Numbered from the stretch's first letter, positions 13,467 to 26,055 are shown. The stretch is DNA of 64,000 nt from Dolomedes plantarius (GCA_907164885.2 OU015496.1:131523875-131587874); one strand, 5' to 3'. A program made the numbers and translations. Notes: a model not told the origin generated them from the letters alone.

Positions 13467-14921
13467 CTTTATAATACGAATTATGTAGGTAATTGTCAAT
13501 TTGTTCTTAACGTTATGCAACAATATGAATTAAGTCTCTTTCAGCGGTTGAACGTATGTAAAAATGAAACTAGTTTCTTGTACATTTTTTTTAAGTAAGC
13601 AAGAAATTAACGAAATTTCATGAATTACGTGTTTTATCATACGAAGCATTTTCGTTGCTTGCTTGTTTGTCCAAGGACCTTATTTAAATTTTGCTTCCTT
13701 TACGTGAAACATTCTTATTTAGTAATATTTTTCCTATTACTCATTTCCAACAATGTTAAGTGAAGAAGAATTATTTAGTGCTTCAATATAAACCTTCCTT
13801 TGGAACTAGTTTGTGAAATTTTACGGACGCCTGTCACTGAAATTCATTCATAAAGTTTCATACGAAAGATATTTTGAAAAAAGGAAATAATATTAATTAT
13901 TCAGAGAAAAAGATATCCTTACGAACAAGTGTAAGCATATGAAATAAGAATTTATTGCTTTAATTTATTGTCTTGTATTTATTATCTTTTTCAATTTTAT
14001 GTAATTCAAGAAATGTTTAATATCTAGAAAAAACATATTTTGGGAGGAAATACTCGAATGATGTATTTTTTAAACTTATTGTCGTATGTAAGTTCATTGG
14101 GGAGACTATTGAACATTTTTTAAAAATAATTGTTCCCCATTTTGTAATTATTTTTATTGAAAATTATCTCTGAATGCTTCACTAGTGCCATGCATGAAGT
14201 TTAGGCAGTTGAAAAACTGTATATTTTATTGTTAATTACATATTATTCACATTTTAATAAAAGTTTAGCGATAAATAAAAGAAGAAGAAGAAGGAAATAC
14301 AATTTATTTTTAATGCTAATTGAGGTATTACATTACTATATTATATTGCTTTCATGTAGGATAACTATTTTTAATATAATTTCATATATCATGCACTTAA
14401 AGAAAATTTACTTATATACCACATGAAAATCGAATTAGGAAAACTAGTGTTCAGATCTGTTTTGAATTTGATCTTTTAAATAAGTTTATGATTTTTTTAA
14501 TTATCTAAATAATTCCAGCACATTTCTATTCATACTATTGGCCATAAATATTTTTTTTTTTATTTTTGTTGCACAGTTACTTTTATATGTCTTAAATGCT
14601 TAATTTGACATTATGTATTATGAAATGTTCAGAATGAGGTATTTACATTACTATATTTTAATAAATGCCTAGTGATAAATATCCTTAAAATACTTTGTAA
14701 AAAGATATATAAATAAACGAATTAGTCTTTAATATATAAATTAGAAAAAAAATAGTTTTTTTTTTGACATTTTAATTTTAAGGGGGTTTGGAACAGTTTT
14801 AGGTATTATTTTATTTATTAAGTTAAAATTTTCAATTTTTTTGTAAACTTTAACCTTATAATTTTAAACAAAATCACATCATAAAAATTCTCTTAAATTT
14901 TTTTAAAAAGTTAACATTTAA
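13467..14921. other. AT-rich intergenic DNA, no gene seen
   Basis: Two related blocks around GAGGTATT(T)ACATTACTATA occur near 14322 and 14636, both beside ATAAAAG(T)..GATAAATA-type text. This hints at an old local duplication. No coding frame is credible; the 65-codon frame at 14229 is Lys/Arg/Tyr/Ile-rich low-complexity sequence. Confidence 0.4.
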
Positions 14922-14923
14922 TA

Positions 14924-16140
14924 CAGAGGCTGTTCACACATGTTTTAGACGATGTATATTGTATTCACAAAACTAAATTACATAAAATTCTTGTGTTTTA
15001 AATGTTCTATTTGATATCCCTTATTCGGAACAATCTTTCGACACCGCAATTTCCAGGGTAATAATTCCTTTTGAAGTGTCAGAAGAGGTATTCTATCCCA
15101 TTCCTCCTGAACAGCTTTCCATAGTCCTGTAAGGGTTTTAGGACGACGTTTGGATAATGCAGATTTTAAAAGTCCGAAAGCACAAAAATCCATAGGTGAT
15201 ACAACGGGAGATTTAGTAGGGATATCAGTGAAGGGAATGTCCTTGATACCAGTATTTTATTCCATTTCTTTTAGGAAATTTACAGTGGATTTTGATGTGT
15301 GACTGCTAGCTTTGTCCTGATTGAGTCTTACAGATTGATGGCACTGTGGGTAAAGCGATGGTATTTCATTCAGAAAAATTGGCGATAAAATATGTTACTG
15401 ATAGTATTTGGAGTTAATCTTGACATTTTTTCCACTCTCTTTATTTTTAACTTGCCATTATAAGAAAAACCAGCAACAATCATGAATCCCTTAGAAAAAC
15501 TTTCTTTCGATTCTTTGAATCTATTGTGACAATTGTTTTCCATTTTTCTTTGGATAAGTGTTTCTCGTGTAGAATTCTGCAGCCTGTCCTGTGTTCAGCG
15601 ATATGATTTGGAAGAAGACGATGCACATTGCGTTTTTTTTGCTTTGTTAAGATTTAAATCAACGTTTGTCATTCAGTTTACAGTGGACACCGAGCATTTT
15701 AATGATTTTGCAACTCTCCTTTGACTAGGGAGATTTTCTTTTAACATTAAACAACGTACCTTTGCAATAGTCAAAGATGTCCGTTTTTTCCTTTGATACT
15801 TGTTTGGAATTTTTGTCCCACTCTAGGCTCCAATTTGACGTTTTTTTCCTTTTTTGTTGACGATATTTCCTATCGATGCTTTAGATATCACAAAACCATG
15901 ACTTTCACATCGTTTTTGGATAACGGAGTATGCATATTTCTCTTCGGAAAGAGCATAAATGTAGCCTTCGAACCACTGCTTTGTTAAAAACGTCATTTTG
16001 AATAAAAACAAAACTTTCAAGCCGCAGACGATAATTTTGACTTTTAAAAACATAGTATAATTGCAATTATTTCTTTTGCAGCAAACGATTTTTTATTACC
16101 GCTTACCAAAATCGTCGAAAAAATGTGCGAACAGCCTCTG
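14924..16140 (-). mobile_element. DD41D (rosa-like) Tc1/mariner element, copy A, 1217 bp
   Basis: The ends are inverted: CAGAGGCTGTTCACACATGT on the left, and reversed CAGAGGCTGTTCGCACATTT on the right. They extend about 30 bases and are flanked by TA on both sides (14922-14923 and 16141-16142). It is the same family as 62030-63336. Relative to that copy it lacks roughly 95 bases of the central transposase region near 15517. Family placement comes from the spacing of catalytic residues read in copy B. Confidence 0.9.
14978..15996 (-). pseudogene. DD41D transposase, copy A, deleted and frame-shifted
   Basis: The minus-strand frame starts at 15996 with MTFLTKQWFEGYIYALSEEK and is readable to about 15845 as the N-terminal DNA-binding domain. 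It then breaks. The C-terminal part is open from about 15193 to 14978 (MDFCAFGLLKSALSKRRPKT, then a Trp-rich TGLWKAVQEEWDRIP segment). The middle, including the first catalytic Asp region, is damaged by the roughly 95-base deletion and by frameshifts. It would not give a functional enzyme. Most bases match copy B at 62 kb, which helps in assigning the frames. Confidence 0.85.
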
Positions 16141-16142
16141 TA

Positions 16143-17649
16143 TATTTAAAAAAGTGAGGTAATTTAAAATCCTTTTTACTCGAAATATTATTTGTTGAAT
16201 TTCAAAATTATTTCATTTAATTAAACAGAAATATATAACTTTTAATTTTTATTCAGCTATTTTTAAATTATTAATTTAAAAAAGAAATATTTAGATTAAA
16301 ATTTTCAAAAAAAAATATGCAACTTATTTTAAAAAATTCATATTTTTAAAAGTAAATAATTTTTTCAAATTTTCTGACTCAAAATTAAAGTAAAGTAATT
16401 GAAAAAGACATGTTCCAAGTTTGAGCCATTTATCTTTAACTGTTCTTGACTTATAACACTTTAAAGATGAGAAATGGTGGAAAAACTTTCATAAGGAAAA
16501 ATGCATTTACAGGTTTAAACAAATATTGGTTGCTATTCGAATGTTGCAAAAAAAAAAAATAAATAAATAATAATAATATCTCCTGTTCTAATTAAGAGAG
16601 AATCTTGACTTAAAGGTCATTTTAAGCGAAGAAGAACACAAAATGCTTTAATGCAATATTATTTTTCCGAAAATTTGAAGAATTTTGTGTGTTGGACCCT
16701 CTTAAACAAAATAAATAATCTTTGATGATTTTTCCTTCGAGATTGGAATAAAACTCAGCTTTTAATTTTATTAAGGTTGAAACTAAAACAGAAGAAAACA
16801 GAAGCCTAGTGTTTATTTACAGGTGAAGTAAATAGGACTTTCTCTCTTCGACATACACTGGAACTCAAAGGCTGAAAATTAGAGATAAAAATAAATCTGA
16901 CATACTGCAAAAGAACAGAATTAAACAAATTGATTTTCATACGGAATAGACTTAATTTTCAATTGTAATTGTAATTAACTCAATGATTTCCGTTCAATAC
17001 ATTGATTTCGATTTGATAATGTTATGACATTAAAACATCTGTCATATCCTTTATGATTGGACCGCATTTTTTTAAGAGGAAACTGTAAATGGAATCCAAT
17101 CTTGTTCCGTCACAGGACAACGATACCGAAATATGCTGAGGGATTTTATAATCCCCTAATTACAACATCGTGTATGCCTTCAGCATCCACGCTGTGTACA
17201 GTTTGCAGTGTGTGAATCATGAAGTATGCGTAAAATCTCGAAATATGATGGAAAAAAAGATGTTAAGCCAGTAACTGTGACGCCTATGTAATTTCGCATG
17301 GATTTTCTTCCTACGTTTTTCCCAGCTACTTTCCATTGCATGTCTCCCCATCAACCCAGCCTCGACTTGAGCCAGATCCGAAATAAGTTTCAAGGAAAAA
17401 ATATCAATTCATTTTACTTCAAATATGAATTCATATCTTACGAAATTCTTGCATTTATTTCCTCGTATATTGCGTTTCACTTGAATAACACATCCCCTAT
17501 TTAGACTAAAAGGAATAATATTTTAGGGTGTTCTAAGAATTTGGACTGAATTTAAAATTTTCAACTTATTGCTTAAGAATTCTACGTAGACAGTGAAATT
17601 TCGATGTTTTATAAAATAAGAAAAATAAATTATATAGAATTTTTATATA

Positions 17650-17650
<1 letters not shown>
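16143..17650. other. AT-rich intergenic DNA, no gene seen
   Basis: Long A/T-rich stretch with an A-run and AATA repeats near 16545-16575. The 68-codon frame at 17298-17504 has no recognisable feature. Confidence 0.45.

Positions 17651-17652
<2 letters not shown>

Positions 17653-17701
<49 letters not shown>
17653..17701. repeat. (TA)n microsatellite
   Basis: About 49 bases of TA repeat on the left side of the Tc1 fragment that follows. Confidence 0.93.
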
Positions 17702-17702
<1 letters not shown>

Positions 17703-17796
17703 ATTAACTGATCGGGAAGAAGCTCAACAGGCTTGTAACTTCATAGTATTTCGGGTCTGGCTCAAGTCGTGGCTGGGTTGATTGGACACCGAAAAG

Positions 17797-18290
17797 CCAT
17801 TACATTATGACCACCCTCCTTCTGTAACAAGGAGCTCGCCTAGAAACAAGACCACGGTGTGTGCGCGGCTGAAGCTGGAGTATATAAAAGGTCCATGCTT
17901 TGTTGTTCCAAACATAGATTAGCTACATAATGGAAAAAGCAGGATTATCATACTTCGATGAAAGTCAAATCGTTATGGCTCGGCGCCTGGGAACCACGAT
18001 ATCAGAAACGACACGTTTGGTTTGCTGTTCACGTGCAGTTGTTGTGAGCACGTATCGAAAGTGGTGTACGGATGGCGAAACGGAAAGTCGCCGGCCATCG
18101 GTGTGTAGCCCGCCGCGTATTGATTCCAGAGGAGAGCGGAGACTGTTAAGCATTATTCGCCGTGGCCGAAGAGCTACAAAAGCCTAAATTACCAGCAGCT
18201 ACAACAGTGGTGACAAAAACAGTGTTTCTCAACACACAGTGCAGGGTGTTCTGCTGCGTAAAAATTCTGCTGCGTTCAAAAGGTTTTGCA
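17797..18290 (+). pseudogene. 5' part of a second Tc1-like transposase
   Basis: The frame starts at ATG 17930. It encodes the N-terminal helix-turn-helix of a Tc1 transposase: FDESQIVMARRLGTTISET, CSRAVVVSTYRKWCTDGETE and GERRLLSIIRRGRRATKA. A TAA at 18185-18187 interrupts the frame; reading on gives SQHTVQGVLLRKN, still Tc1-like, before similarity ends near 18290. The catalytic domain is missing. Just upstream, ATTATGACCACCC at about 17804 matches the subterminal sequence of the Tc1 copy at 55930-57149, so the two probably belong to related families. 3'-truncated relic. Confidence 0.85.
17881..17890 (+). promoter_or_regulatory. TATA-box-like site of Tc1 fragment
   Basis: TATATAAAAG lies 40 bases before the presumed transposase ATG at 17930, a plausible core promoter position. 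It is inferred from sequence only, and the gene it would serve is dead. Confidence 0.5.
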
Positions 18291-18689
18291 GCTGGCGACA
18301 TCAAGTACCAGCATTTTTAAAAAAATCGCACTATCTCAAAAGTTTTATAGATTGTAAACTACGCAACACACTTGGTAATTGTAAGGAAATTTTGATGACA
18401 CGTGATTTACTATTGGCGTATGTGCTCTAAATATGAGTTAATTATATACATTCTATATAATGAAAATATTAAAAAAATTGTAAAATTTCGTATGTAAGGG
18501 GAAGATCAGAATGAGATAACTTCTTAGTTATTTTTGATTAACATATACACAGATGTATATTAACATATACACACAGGATATTATGTACAATAACTAATTT
18601 TTTTGTCTGCGTAATTTTTAGGAACTTCAAATGATTTTTTCTCCCGAAATATATTTATACGTGGCCATAAATAGATAAATTCGTAGGAA

Positions 18690-19172
18690 TGTCGACATCC
18701 CTATGTAATTTCATACTACATTATATCAAACTATATAATATCATGCATTTCATACTACATAATGTCAAAGTACATAATATCATACATTTCATACTACATA
18801 ATGTCAAAGTACATAATATCATACAATTCATACTACGTAATATCAAGCTATATATGTTATACATTTCATACTACATAATATCAAAATACATAATGTCACA
18901 CATTTCATACTACATAATATCAAAATACATAATGTCATACATTTCATACTACATAATATCATATATTTCATACTACATTATAAGAAACTACAAAATATCA
19001 TACATTTCATACTACATGATATAAAACTACATAATGACATACATTTAATACTACATAATGTAAAATGTAATATTTTAGACATATAAAAACAACCATATAT
19101 GAAAAATTAATGTATATATTTGTACACTAAAGTACTGGCATGTACACTAAAGTACTGGTACTATTTTAATAA
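18690..19172. repeat. 39-bp minisatellite plus ~100-bp shared 3' flank, copy A
   Basis: About nine imperfect units combine ATTTCATACTACATAAT and (G/A)TCAAA(G/C)TA(C/T)ATAAT blocks; the cleanest period is 39 bases (18745-18825). After 19062 comes a non-tandem flank with ATTTTAGACATATAAAAACAA, TTAATGTATATATTTGT and CTAAAGTACTGGTACTATTT. The last phrase is itself partly duplicated near 19125 and 19149. The same arrangement recurs at 20553-20773, so the minisatellite and flank move or duplicate as one unit. The 111-codon frame over it is an artefact of the repeat. Confidence 0.88.
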
Positions 19173-20552
19173 TTAAAAAAATCATAACTTCCTGACAAAA
19201 TTTGCTTTAAATGCTTGATCTGTGAAGTAATATGAAGTATATTTATCCTAGAGGAAAACAATATAAAGATAACATTAGTAAAGTTTACGGAGATATTTAT
19301 ACAAGGATATCCACGAATGAGAAATTTTCTTTGTATTTTTATTGCTCTGACTGAAAAATTATGCATTTTCATTTATATAGATTCATTGAAATATTCATCC
19401 CACGTCATATGAAAATTGATATTTAGGCAAAATAAAAAATGATGTGTCAAGAACGAACAATTTCATGGAAGTCAGATATTAGAAGCATACATGTTAATTA
19501 ATTATATGCTTGATTCCAATGTAACAGAAACAGATAATCTATGCACAGTTTACGTTAACCCTTACAGGGGCAAAACCCTCCACCATTTGCACAGTGCAGA
19601 TTTTTTTCCCGGTTTTTTTTAACCTAAAGAATCTTGAAAATTTTTCCAATTAAAGGTTTCAAAATATTTTTACTTGTTTAAACTGATAACAGATGGCAGT
19701 ACTAACCATTTTTTCCCTCATTTAACTGGAATACATTGAATGCAAGTGAAAAAAGACTAGATTTAGGCGTTTGCACTGTGCAAACGACGCCCATCAAAAG
19801 GTAAAGGCATCCGACTGCATTCTTAGCTTTTTTTATCAAACATTTTTATTGCAAAAATTTCTGTCCTCTTCTGCGGGGATATACAGCACCAAAATAGAAA
19901 AATTTGCAGAGAATAGTCCATAGCTATGCAACTCTTTACAAAATTAAAGATTTTTGGTTAAAATTTAGCTAAATTTTACATAAACGGCTTTGGCTCTACA
20001 AAAAAATGCATATAGCATTGATTTCTTTTTATCACATATACGTAAGTAGCATTACGTCGCTCCTCCTGAGTGTAATGATCTAAAAACAAACTGATATATT
20101 GAAATCTAAAAATACAGGTTATAATATGCAATTATATGTGAAATTTAAGTCATTTCTTGCGAGATTGTTTTTTTATAAATAGAACTATAAATCAAGAAAT
20201 AATATGCTTAATGCCTAATCTGTAATTCATTGCAAACTTAGTATCATGGAAAACATAAGTGAAAAAATTTCATAGACATATAACAATTGCATTTTGAATT
20301 ATCACTACAGTCGTATGCATTTAGATGAAAAATAAGTTTTTAGAAAACCCAATTAAAGTTTTCACTTGTATTGAAATTGACCGCTGATGTCCTTTAAATC
20401 ACTCTAATAATTTTATTTCTAATGATCGGACAGAAAGATATAAAGAAGATTTATAAACAGAAATTCACATTTTTAATGTGATATAATTGTTAGATGAAAA
20501 CTGTTATATGATAAAATTGTAAATGAAAATTGTGGAAGTGAAAATATGAAAT
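19173..20552. other. Spacer between two minisatellite copies
   Basis: AT-rich, without a credible gene. It contains the possible TTAA-type MITE at 19557-19801. Short minus-strand frames such as 19166-19372 show no domain. Confidence 0.4.
19557..19801. mobile_element. Possible piggyBac-type MITE, degenerate
   Basis: The left side begins TTAACCCTTACAGGGGCAAA, reminiscent of TTAA-target piggyBac ends. A 13-base block TTTGCACAGTGCA at about 19587 recurs in inverted orientation near 19769. The right side lacks a clear terminal TTAA, so the boundary is uncertain. There is no coding content. It could equally be an unrelated palindromic repeat. Confidence 0.4.
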
Positions 20553-20773
20553 GTCAAACTACATAATATCATACATTTTATAATACATAATATGAAACTA
20601 CATAATAACTTGCATTTCATACTACATAATATCAAACTTCATGTCATACATTTCATACTACATAATGTCAAATGAAATATTTTAGACATATAAAAACAAA
20701 TATATATAAAAAATTAATGTATATATTTGTGGCAAATAGTACATACACTAAAGTACTGGTACTATTTTAATAA
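20553..20773. repeat. 39-bp minisatellite plus flank, copy B
   Basis: Three to four units of the CATTTCATACTACATAATAT type are followed by the same non-tandem flank as copy A (ATTTTAGACATATAAAAACAA, then CTAAAGTACTGGTACTATTT). Same orientation as copy A, about 1.6 kb apart. Confidence 0.85.
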
Positions 20774-21480
20774 ACACCAGAAATTTTTATTTTTTTCATT
20801 TCCAACTATTCCAATGAAATAGTTGGAAATGAAAATATGAAAATTTTTATAGATAGAATTGTTAGTTAAACAGGAAAAAAATTATTCGGAATTTTCATCA
20901 AAATCGGCGTTTTAACCGTAGTCGGATACTTCAAGACATGATACTAAATTCTATGATCGCATTTCCTGCATTCATGCTTACACAGAAAACGAACTCTCAA
21001 GCCTTAAACTGTTTCATTAGTCTGCCATTACGCGGAGATAACTTCACACTTCATGATTACACCAAATTATTTGATTTGCAGTTGCGTTCATACCTCAAGA
21101 CTAATTTAAAAAAATTCTGCTCTCCAGATTAACTTACAAATATATTGAAACACAAGAACATCTGTTGCTGACATTGATCGAGTAAATGGTATTATTACAA
21201 GATACTTCCAAATACTTCCAAAGCCTTTTGCTATAAATTCTTGGAAACATTTTCTTTTAGACGCCGGACGTTAATAATACTCAATGACATCCACAGCATA
21301 ATCATGTTTGAGATAAAGCCCTCATTTTCAGAAATAAGCATTTCTTTTTGCATTACTTACAATCGTTTGTTTCTTAATACATGATAAAATTGTTAGTTAG
21401 ATGACCAAATGAGACTTTTATTTCCGCTTTCGCAAACATTAATTATGGTATGCGTGTTTTTGATTTCAACTCTGTCTTTG
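20774..21480. other. AT-rich DNA, no gene seen
   Basis: A short inverted pair (TTTCCAACTATT / AATAGTTGGAAA) stands at about 20800-20828. The 64-codon frame at 20938 has no recognised domain. Confidence 0.4.
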
Positions 21481-21570
21481 TGGTTGCATTTAAATGCAGG
21501 CTTTTGCTTTAACTTGGTTTGAATATTTGAAGAGACATAAAGATAAATTTGAACAAATAATCGTGTACGC

Positions 21571-21873
21571 CAGGGGTGTCAAACTCGCGGCCCGCGACGA
21601 ATATTTTTGCGGCCCGGCCAATATATTGGCACACAATAATATATAATAAAATAACCGACACAGAATTATAATAAGATAGGAAGAATTCGCTAAATGTTTT
21701 CTTAATGATACTCATTTTTTGCTATTATTAAACAAAATGCATATATTTATGTTGAATATACTGTAATTAGGTAAATAAACTTACGTTTCTATTAATATTG
21801 ATTTTTTTTGCGGTCTACCTATAGTTAAACCTTGTTTTTTAGACCAAGGTAGCCTTTGAGTTTGACACCCCTG
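21571..21873. mobile_element. hAT-type MITE, 303 bp, with perfect 8-bp TSD
   Basis: The left end CAGGGGTGTCAAACTC and the right end GAGTTTGACACCCCTG are perfect 16-base inverted repeats. The 8-base direct repeat GTGTACGC flanks them at 21563-21570 and 21874-21881, the duplication size of hAT transposons. The TIR matches a widespread hAT MITE end as I recall it. The interior is AT-rich and noncoding apart from a GCGGCCCG-rich patch next to the left end. The clean TSD allows the empty site to be reconstructed; it lies in a copy of the diverged repeat seen again at 24.6-25.7 kb. Confidence 0.96.
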
Positions 21874-22043
21874 GTGTACGCTATAAAATCCTCTTGTTTT
21901 CTTGATTCCTTATATTCAGTGCCCATTATCAGTAGTCTAAATTATTTTAATGTTAAAGATTTTAAATATGCAAAAAAATTTTACTATGCATGAATATTCA
22001 CAATAAATGTATTTTCTCTTTTATGATTTAAGCATAACTAACA

Positions 22044-22326
<283 letters not shown>

Positions 22327-22378
<52 letters not shown>
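22327..22378. repeat. (TA)n microsatellite
   Basis: TA repeat starting at the right end of the 171-bp MITE. Confidence 0.95.
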
Positions 22379-22379
<1 letters not shown>

Positions 22380-22667
22380 CAAATATTCACTCAGTCCCTG
22401 ACGTTATAATACTTACTCTATACCTTAATTTCTTATAAAGGGATAAATTTCTTATTTTACTAAGCCCTGTTTTAATTTCCGTAAATTTTATATCCACACT
22501 CAGGCGCGCTCCGAGTTGGACATGACCGTGAGAAAATAATTGCCTTGCAGTTTTAGACTACGGGGTCATTAAGTTATTTAGGCATTTAATAAACTTCCAA
22601 ATCTTTTCCCTTTTATGATTTAAGCATATTATAATATTTATAATATTTTCCCTTTTATGATAATATA

Positions 22668-22823
22668 CTGTGGAATCTCTATCAATCGTTCTCTGAATCA
22701 TCGTTTTCCCGTATGTGTTGTTTATTTCAGCCTGTCCCGATGATCATATTGCTTTGTTATGTTCCCGCATTTATCGTTCAATCCAGTCGGTCCGTTGAAA
22801 AACGATAGATCGATATTCCACTG
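22668..22823. mobile_element. pogo/Tigger-type MITE, second copy, inverted
   Basis: Ends CTGTGGAATCTCTATC and, reversed, CAGTGGAATATCGATCTATC. Read on the minus strand it parallels the 22156 copy along its whole length, including ACATAACAAAGCAATATGAT and the ACGATAAATGCGGGAA block. It is flanked by AT-rich but not purely TA sequence. Confidence 0.88.
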
Positions 22824-22881
22824 TATTTCCTTTTATTTATAATATTTATTTATTTTCCCTTTTATGATTTAAGCATAACTA

Positions 22882-22882
<1 letters not shown>

Positions 22883-22940
<58 letters not shown>
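22883..22940. repeat. (CA)n(TA)n microsatellite
   Basis: Short CA block then TA block, ending at the left TIR of the 790-bp element. Confidence 0.94.
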
Positions 22941-22943
<3 letters not shown>

Positions 22944-23730
22944 TTGGACCTCCATTTAACGAAGTCTCTAAATCCCGAAAAAAAGTTGGTAATATGGAAA
23001 ATTCGTTACATAGAGATACACCTTTTAAAATACTTTAAACTACACAAAACAAATTTTAAATTCATAAACACTCAATATTATTAATAAAAAAATTAATCAC
23101 ACTTTTACTTTGTCTATTATTTGTGTCTATTTCTTTTAATTAATATCTATTTCTTTTGTATATCATACCCATCAAACAGAAATCTGCAAGGAAAACAAGA
23201 ATATAACAAAACAATGTCCGGAAATACATTGTATTTTCGATTTAAAAAATATATTAAAATTAATAAATTTTAATGATATTATAGGATTTATTATAACAAG
23301 CCATTTTATGCATAAATTACCTCATGTGTCCTTAAATTTAATTACTGATAAAGTCACTTAATTTTGTCTAAGTTATTTGTTTGAAAAAATGTTTTCTCTC
23401 ATAATACGTCTCTCATCTTTGCAATGCACTAAAAAGCCCTTCATGCGTATTTTCTTCAAACTGTAATTCGCATTGGAATGTATTAAAAGAATTTTAATTT
23501 GGTAAATGTGTTAAAAGAAAGAATAAGTTTCAAATGATCAGAAATATTTTGAGAAATATGGAGGAAAAAATTATTGGATCACAAGAAAAAGTTCGTTAAA
23601 TAGAGAATGCACTTCGCTATTTAGAGGTTATTTTACGAAGAAATTCGCAAAATTTTCTTGGTTCCAAGGAAAAGTTCGAAAATAGAGAAATTCGCAAAAT
23701 AGAGGTTCTTTAAATAGAGGTCCGACTGTA
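22941..23730. mobile_element. Non-autonomous pogo/Tigger-like element, 790 bp
   Basis: The left end CAGTTGGACCTCCATTTAAC and the reversed right end CAGTCGGACCTCTATTTAAA are inverted repeats of about 20 bases with four mismatches. TA arrays lie immediately on both sides. Subterminal sequence repeats the theme AAGTTCG(T)TAAATAGAG in inverted orientation. The interior is AT-rich without transposase, so it depends on another copy. The outer CAGT..GGA(C/A) sequence relates it loosely to the two smaller MITEs just upstream. Confidence 0.9.
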
Positions 23731-23753
23731 TATATATATATATATATATATAT
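23731..23753. repeat. (TA)n microsatellite
   Basis: Short TA array at the right end of the 790-bp element. Confidence 0.9.
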
Positions 23754-24290
23754 GACACGGAGCTTGTTTTGCTCCAGTGTTAACATCAATTTTATGCAGT
23801 CACGTCCATTGTTGAATTGGGCGAGGGGTAGGCCTTTTAAAGAAATAGTTCATATTCGTATTAACTCTGTCTTTAATGAACTCTGTAAGTTGACCACTCT
23901 CCAGGTTGACTTCCGCTCTACGCCATTTTATAATCTACTCGGCCACGACTACTGCGAGAATCCGCTCTCAATGAGATTCCCACTCAATCTGCCTCCAAAA
24001 ACTTAATTTTCTCCGAGCTCCTGCTGCACGGTGCATGTACAGACCTTCTCCTTGGGCATCTGAACCCTCAATATTGCTGATCGTGTATTTTTAACTTCGC
24101 GCCCGAAACCTTTACACTTCTAAAACTAAATCCTCTCTCCTAGAATTATTCGCTTTCCGCCCAAGTTGCTTTTAAAAGATGATTTTCCCCATAGCAAATT
24201 GCGCTCGCGTTGTCAATGGATTGTTAGATTATTATTATTTTAAGCGCACTTTCGCCGTACTTCTCAACTATATTTTGACAGTTCAGTTAT
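23754..24290. other. Balanced-composition segment, unidentified
   Basis: About 500 bases with markedly more G+C than the flanks, bounded by TA arrays on both sides. The longest plus-strand frame (23752-24006, 84 codons) has no recognised domain. The position between TA arrays and the composition suggest a transposon fragment, but I see no inverted ends or transposase motif. Confidence 0.35.
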
Positions 24291-24296
24291 GTTTTG

Positions 24297-24543
<247 letters not shown>

Positions 24544-24589
24544 ATATACATAAATGCATAACTTTTATACAGTCTATTGAGATAAATTT

Positions 24590-25700
24590 CAATTTAAAAT
24601 TATGCACATCTGTATGAGAGGAAAACTTGAAACCTTGAATTTAGAGAAAGGTATTCTGTTTTCGAATTTATTATTAATCAGCTTTATGATAACTAGTTCG
24701 TTTTTGTATTTTAACTAACTTATATAGAGAGAAATTGCCTAATGTTTTGGATTTCAGTGCTCTTTGTGAATGTATGTAAATTAAGGCTTTTGCTTTAACT
24801 TGGTTTGAGCATTTGACGAAACATAAAAGAGATCATTTTAAACAAATACACATGAAGGGTATAAATGTATTTTGCTTATTCTGGAGAAGAAAAGTTTTAT
24901 TATTCATAAATTCTCATAATAAATGATTTTTTTATGTTTTAAGGACTCTTTTATACTGTATATTGAGATACTGTCGATTTAAATTTAAGATTATGTGCAT
25001 TTCCTCAGCTGAAATTTCGAGAAGGGAATCCAAGAAAAACAGTACTAAAAGTAGAATAAATTATTTTACTTTGTTATTAATCAGCTTTATGATAACTAGT
25101 TTTTACTTCTATTTTAATTAGCTTATGTAAAGAGAAATTCGTCCAAATGTTTAAGTATTCAGAAATGTTTCTGGCTCTATTTAAATTCAGGCTTTTACTT
25201 ACTTCCAATATTTGACGAAACATATAGAAGATTTATTTAAACAAATAACTATTAAGGGTATAAATGTATTTTATCTATTCTGGTTTTCTACATTCGTTGC
25301 TTATTTCGAGTATACAAACTTAATTAAAATGAAAAAAAAGTAACAATGCAAAGAAAAACTTTACTTGAATTATCATAGTAAATTTATTTTTTTGTTTGTG
25401 CCTTAAGCATTCTTTTATGCTGAATTTTTATATAATGTTTATTTAAAGTTAACATTATATGCATTTGGTTGACAAGAAAACATGAAAGCCTGAAGTTAGA
25501 GAAAGGGATTCTAAAAGAAAGGTACTAAAATAGTACAAATTATTGTAAATAATAATTTTAAACGTATTTTTTATTTAAATTTAATTACCTTTATCATAAC
25601 TGCTTTTCATTGGTATTTTTAGAAACTTATATAGAGAAATTTTACTACTGTTATTTTGTGGAAAGTAAATTCTAATTTTAATTTGTAAGTTCTTTGATAC
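24590..25700. repeat. Old tandem repeat, ~400-500-bp units
   Basis: Shared landmarks recur in order: ATTGAGATA, AT(T)ATG(T/C)(G/A)CAT, CTGAA.TT.GAGAA.GG.ATTC, TCAGCTTTATGATAACTAGTT (24678 and 25081, degraded near 25587), TATA(G/A)AGAGAAATT, GGCTTTT(G)CTTTAACTTGG, and TTTGACGAAACATA then GGGTATAAATGTATTTT. About 2.5 units are visible. A further partial unit at 21497-21570 carries the same GGCTTTTGCTTTAACTTGGTTTGA phrase and is where the hAT MITE inserted. Noncoding; family unknown. Confidence 0.75.
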
Positions 25701-26055
25701 AAAAAGTATGTTAAGATAATATTATAAATACAATATACATTTTATTCGTTATATATATATACTAGCTGAAGTACCCAGCGATGCCCGGGATTTTAAGGAT
25801 GTTTGTTAACAAAATCTATTTAAAAATTTACACAGTATAAATAACATAGAAAAAATATATGTGAAATGTTATACACATCTCAGAATTTCAGCCTTTCATC
25901 ACTGTAGCACTAAAATCTGAAAAGTAAAAATGTCAAATTCACTTAGCCGTGCTTCGCCCGTCTAGCCGGTCGGTTTAGGGACCCGCTCCCTTCAGCAATC
26001 ATGGAATAGCAGTAATCAAAGCTAAAATCAAAGCTTAACACAATTATATCACAGA

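Noticed and set aside
18689..19024. 111-codon plus-strand frame
   Set aside because: It lies wholly in the 39-bp minisatellite and simply repeats ISYYII-type text.
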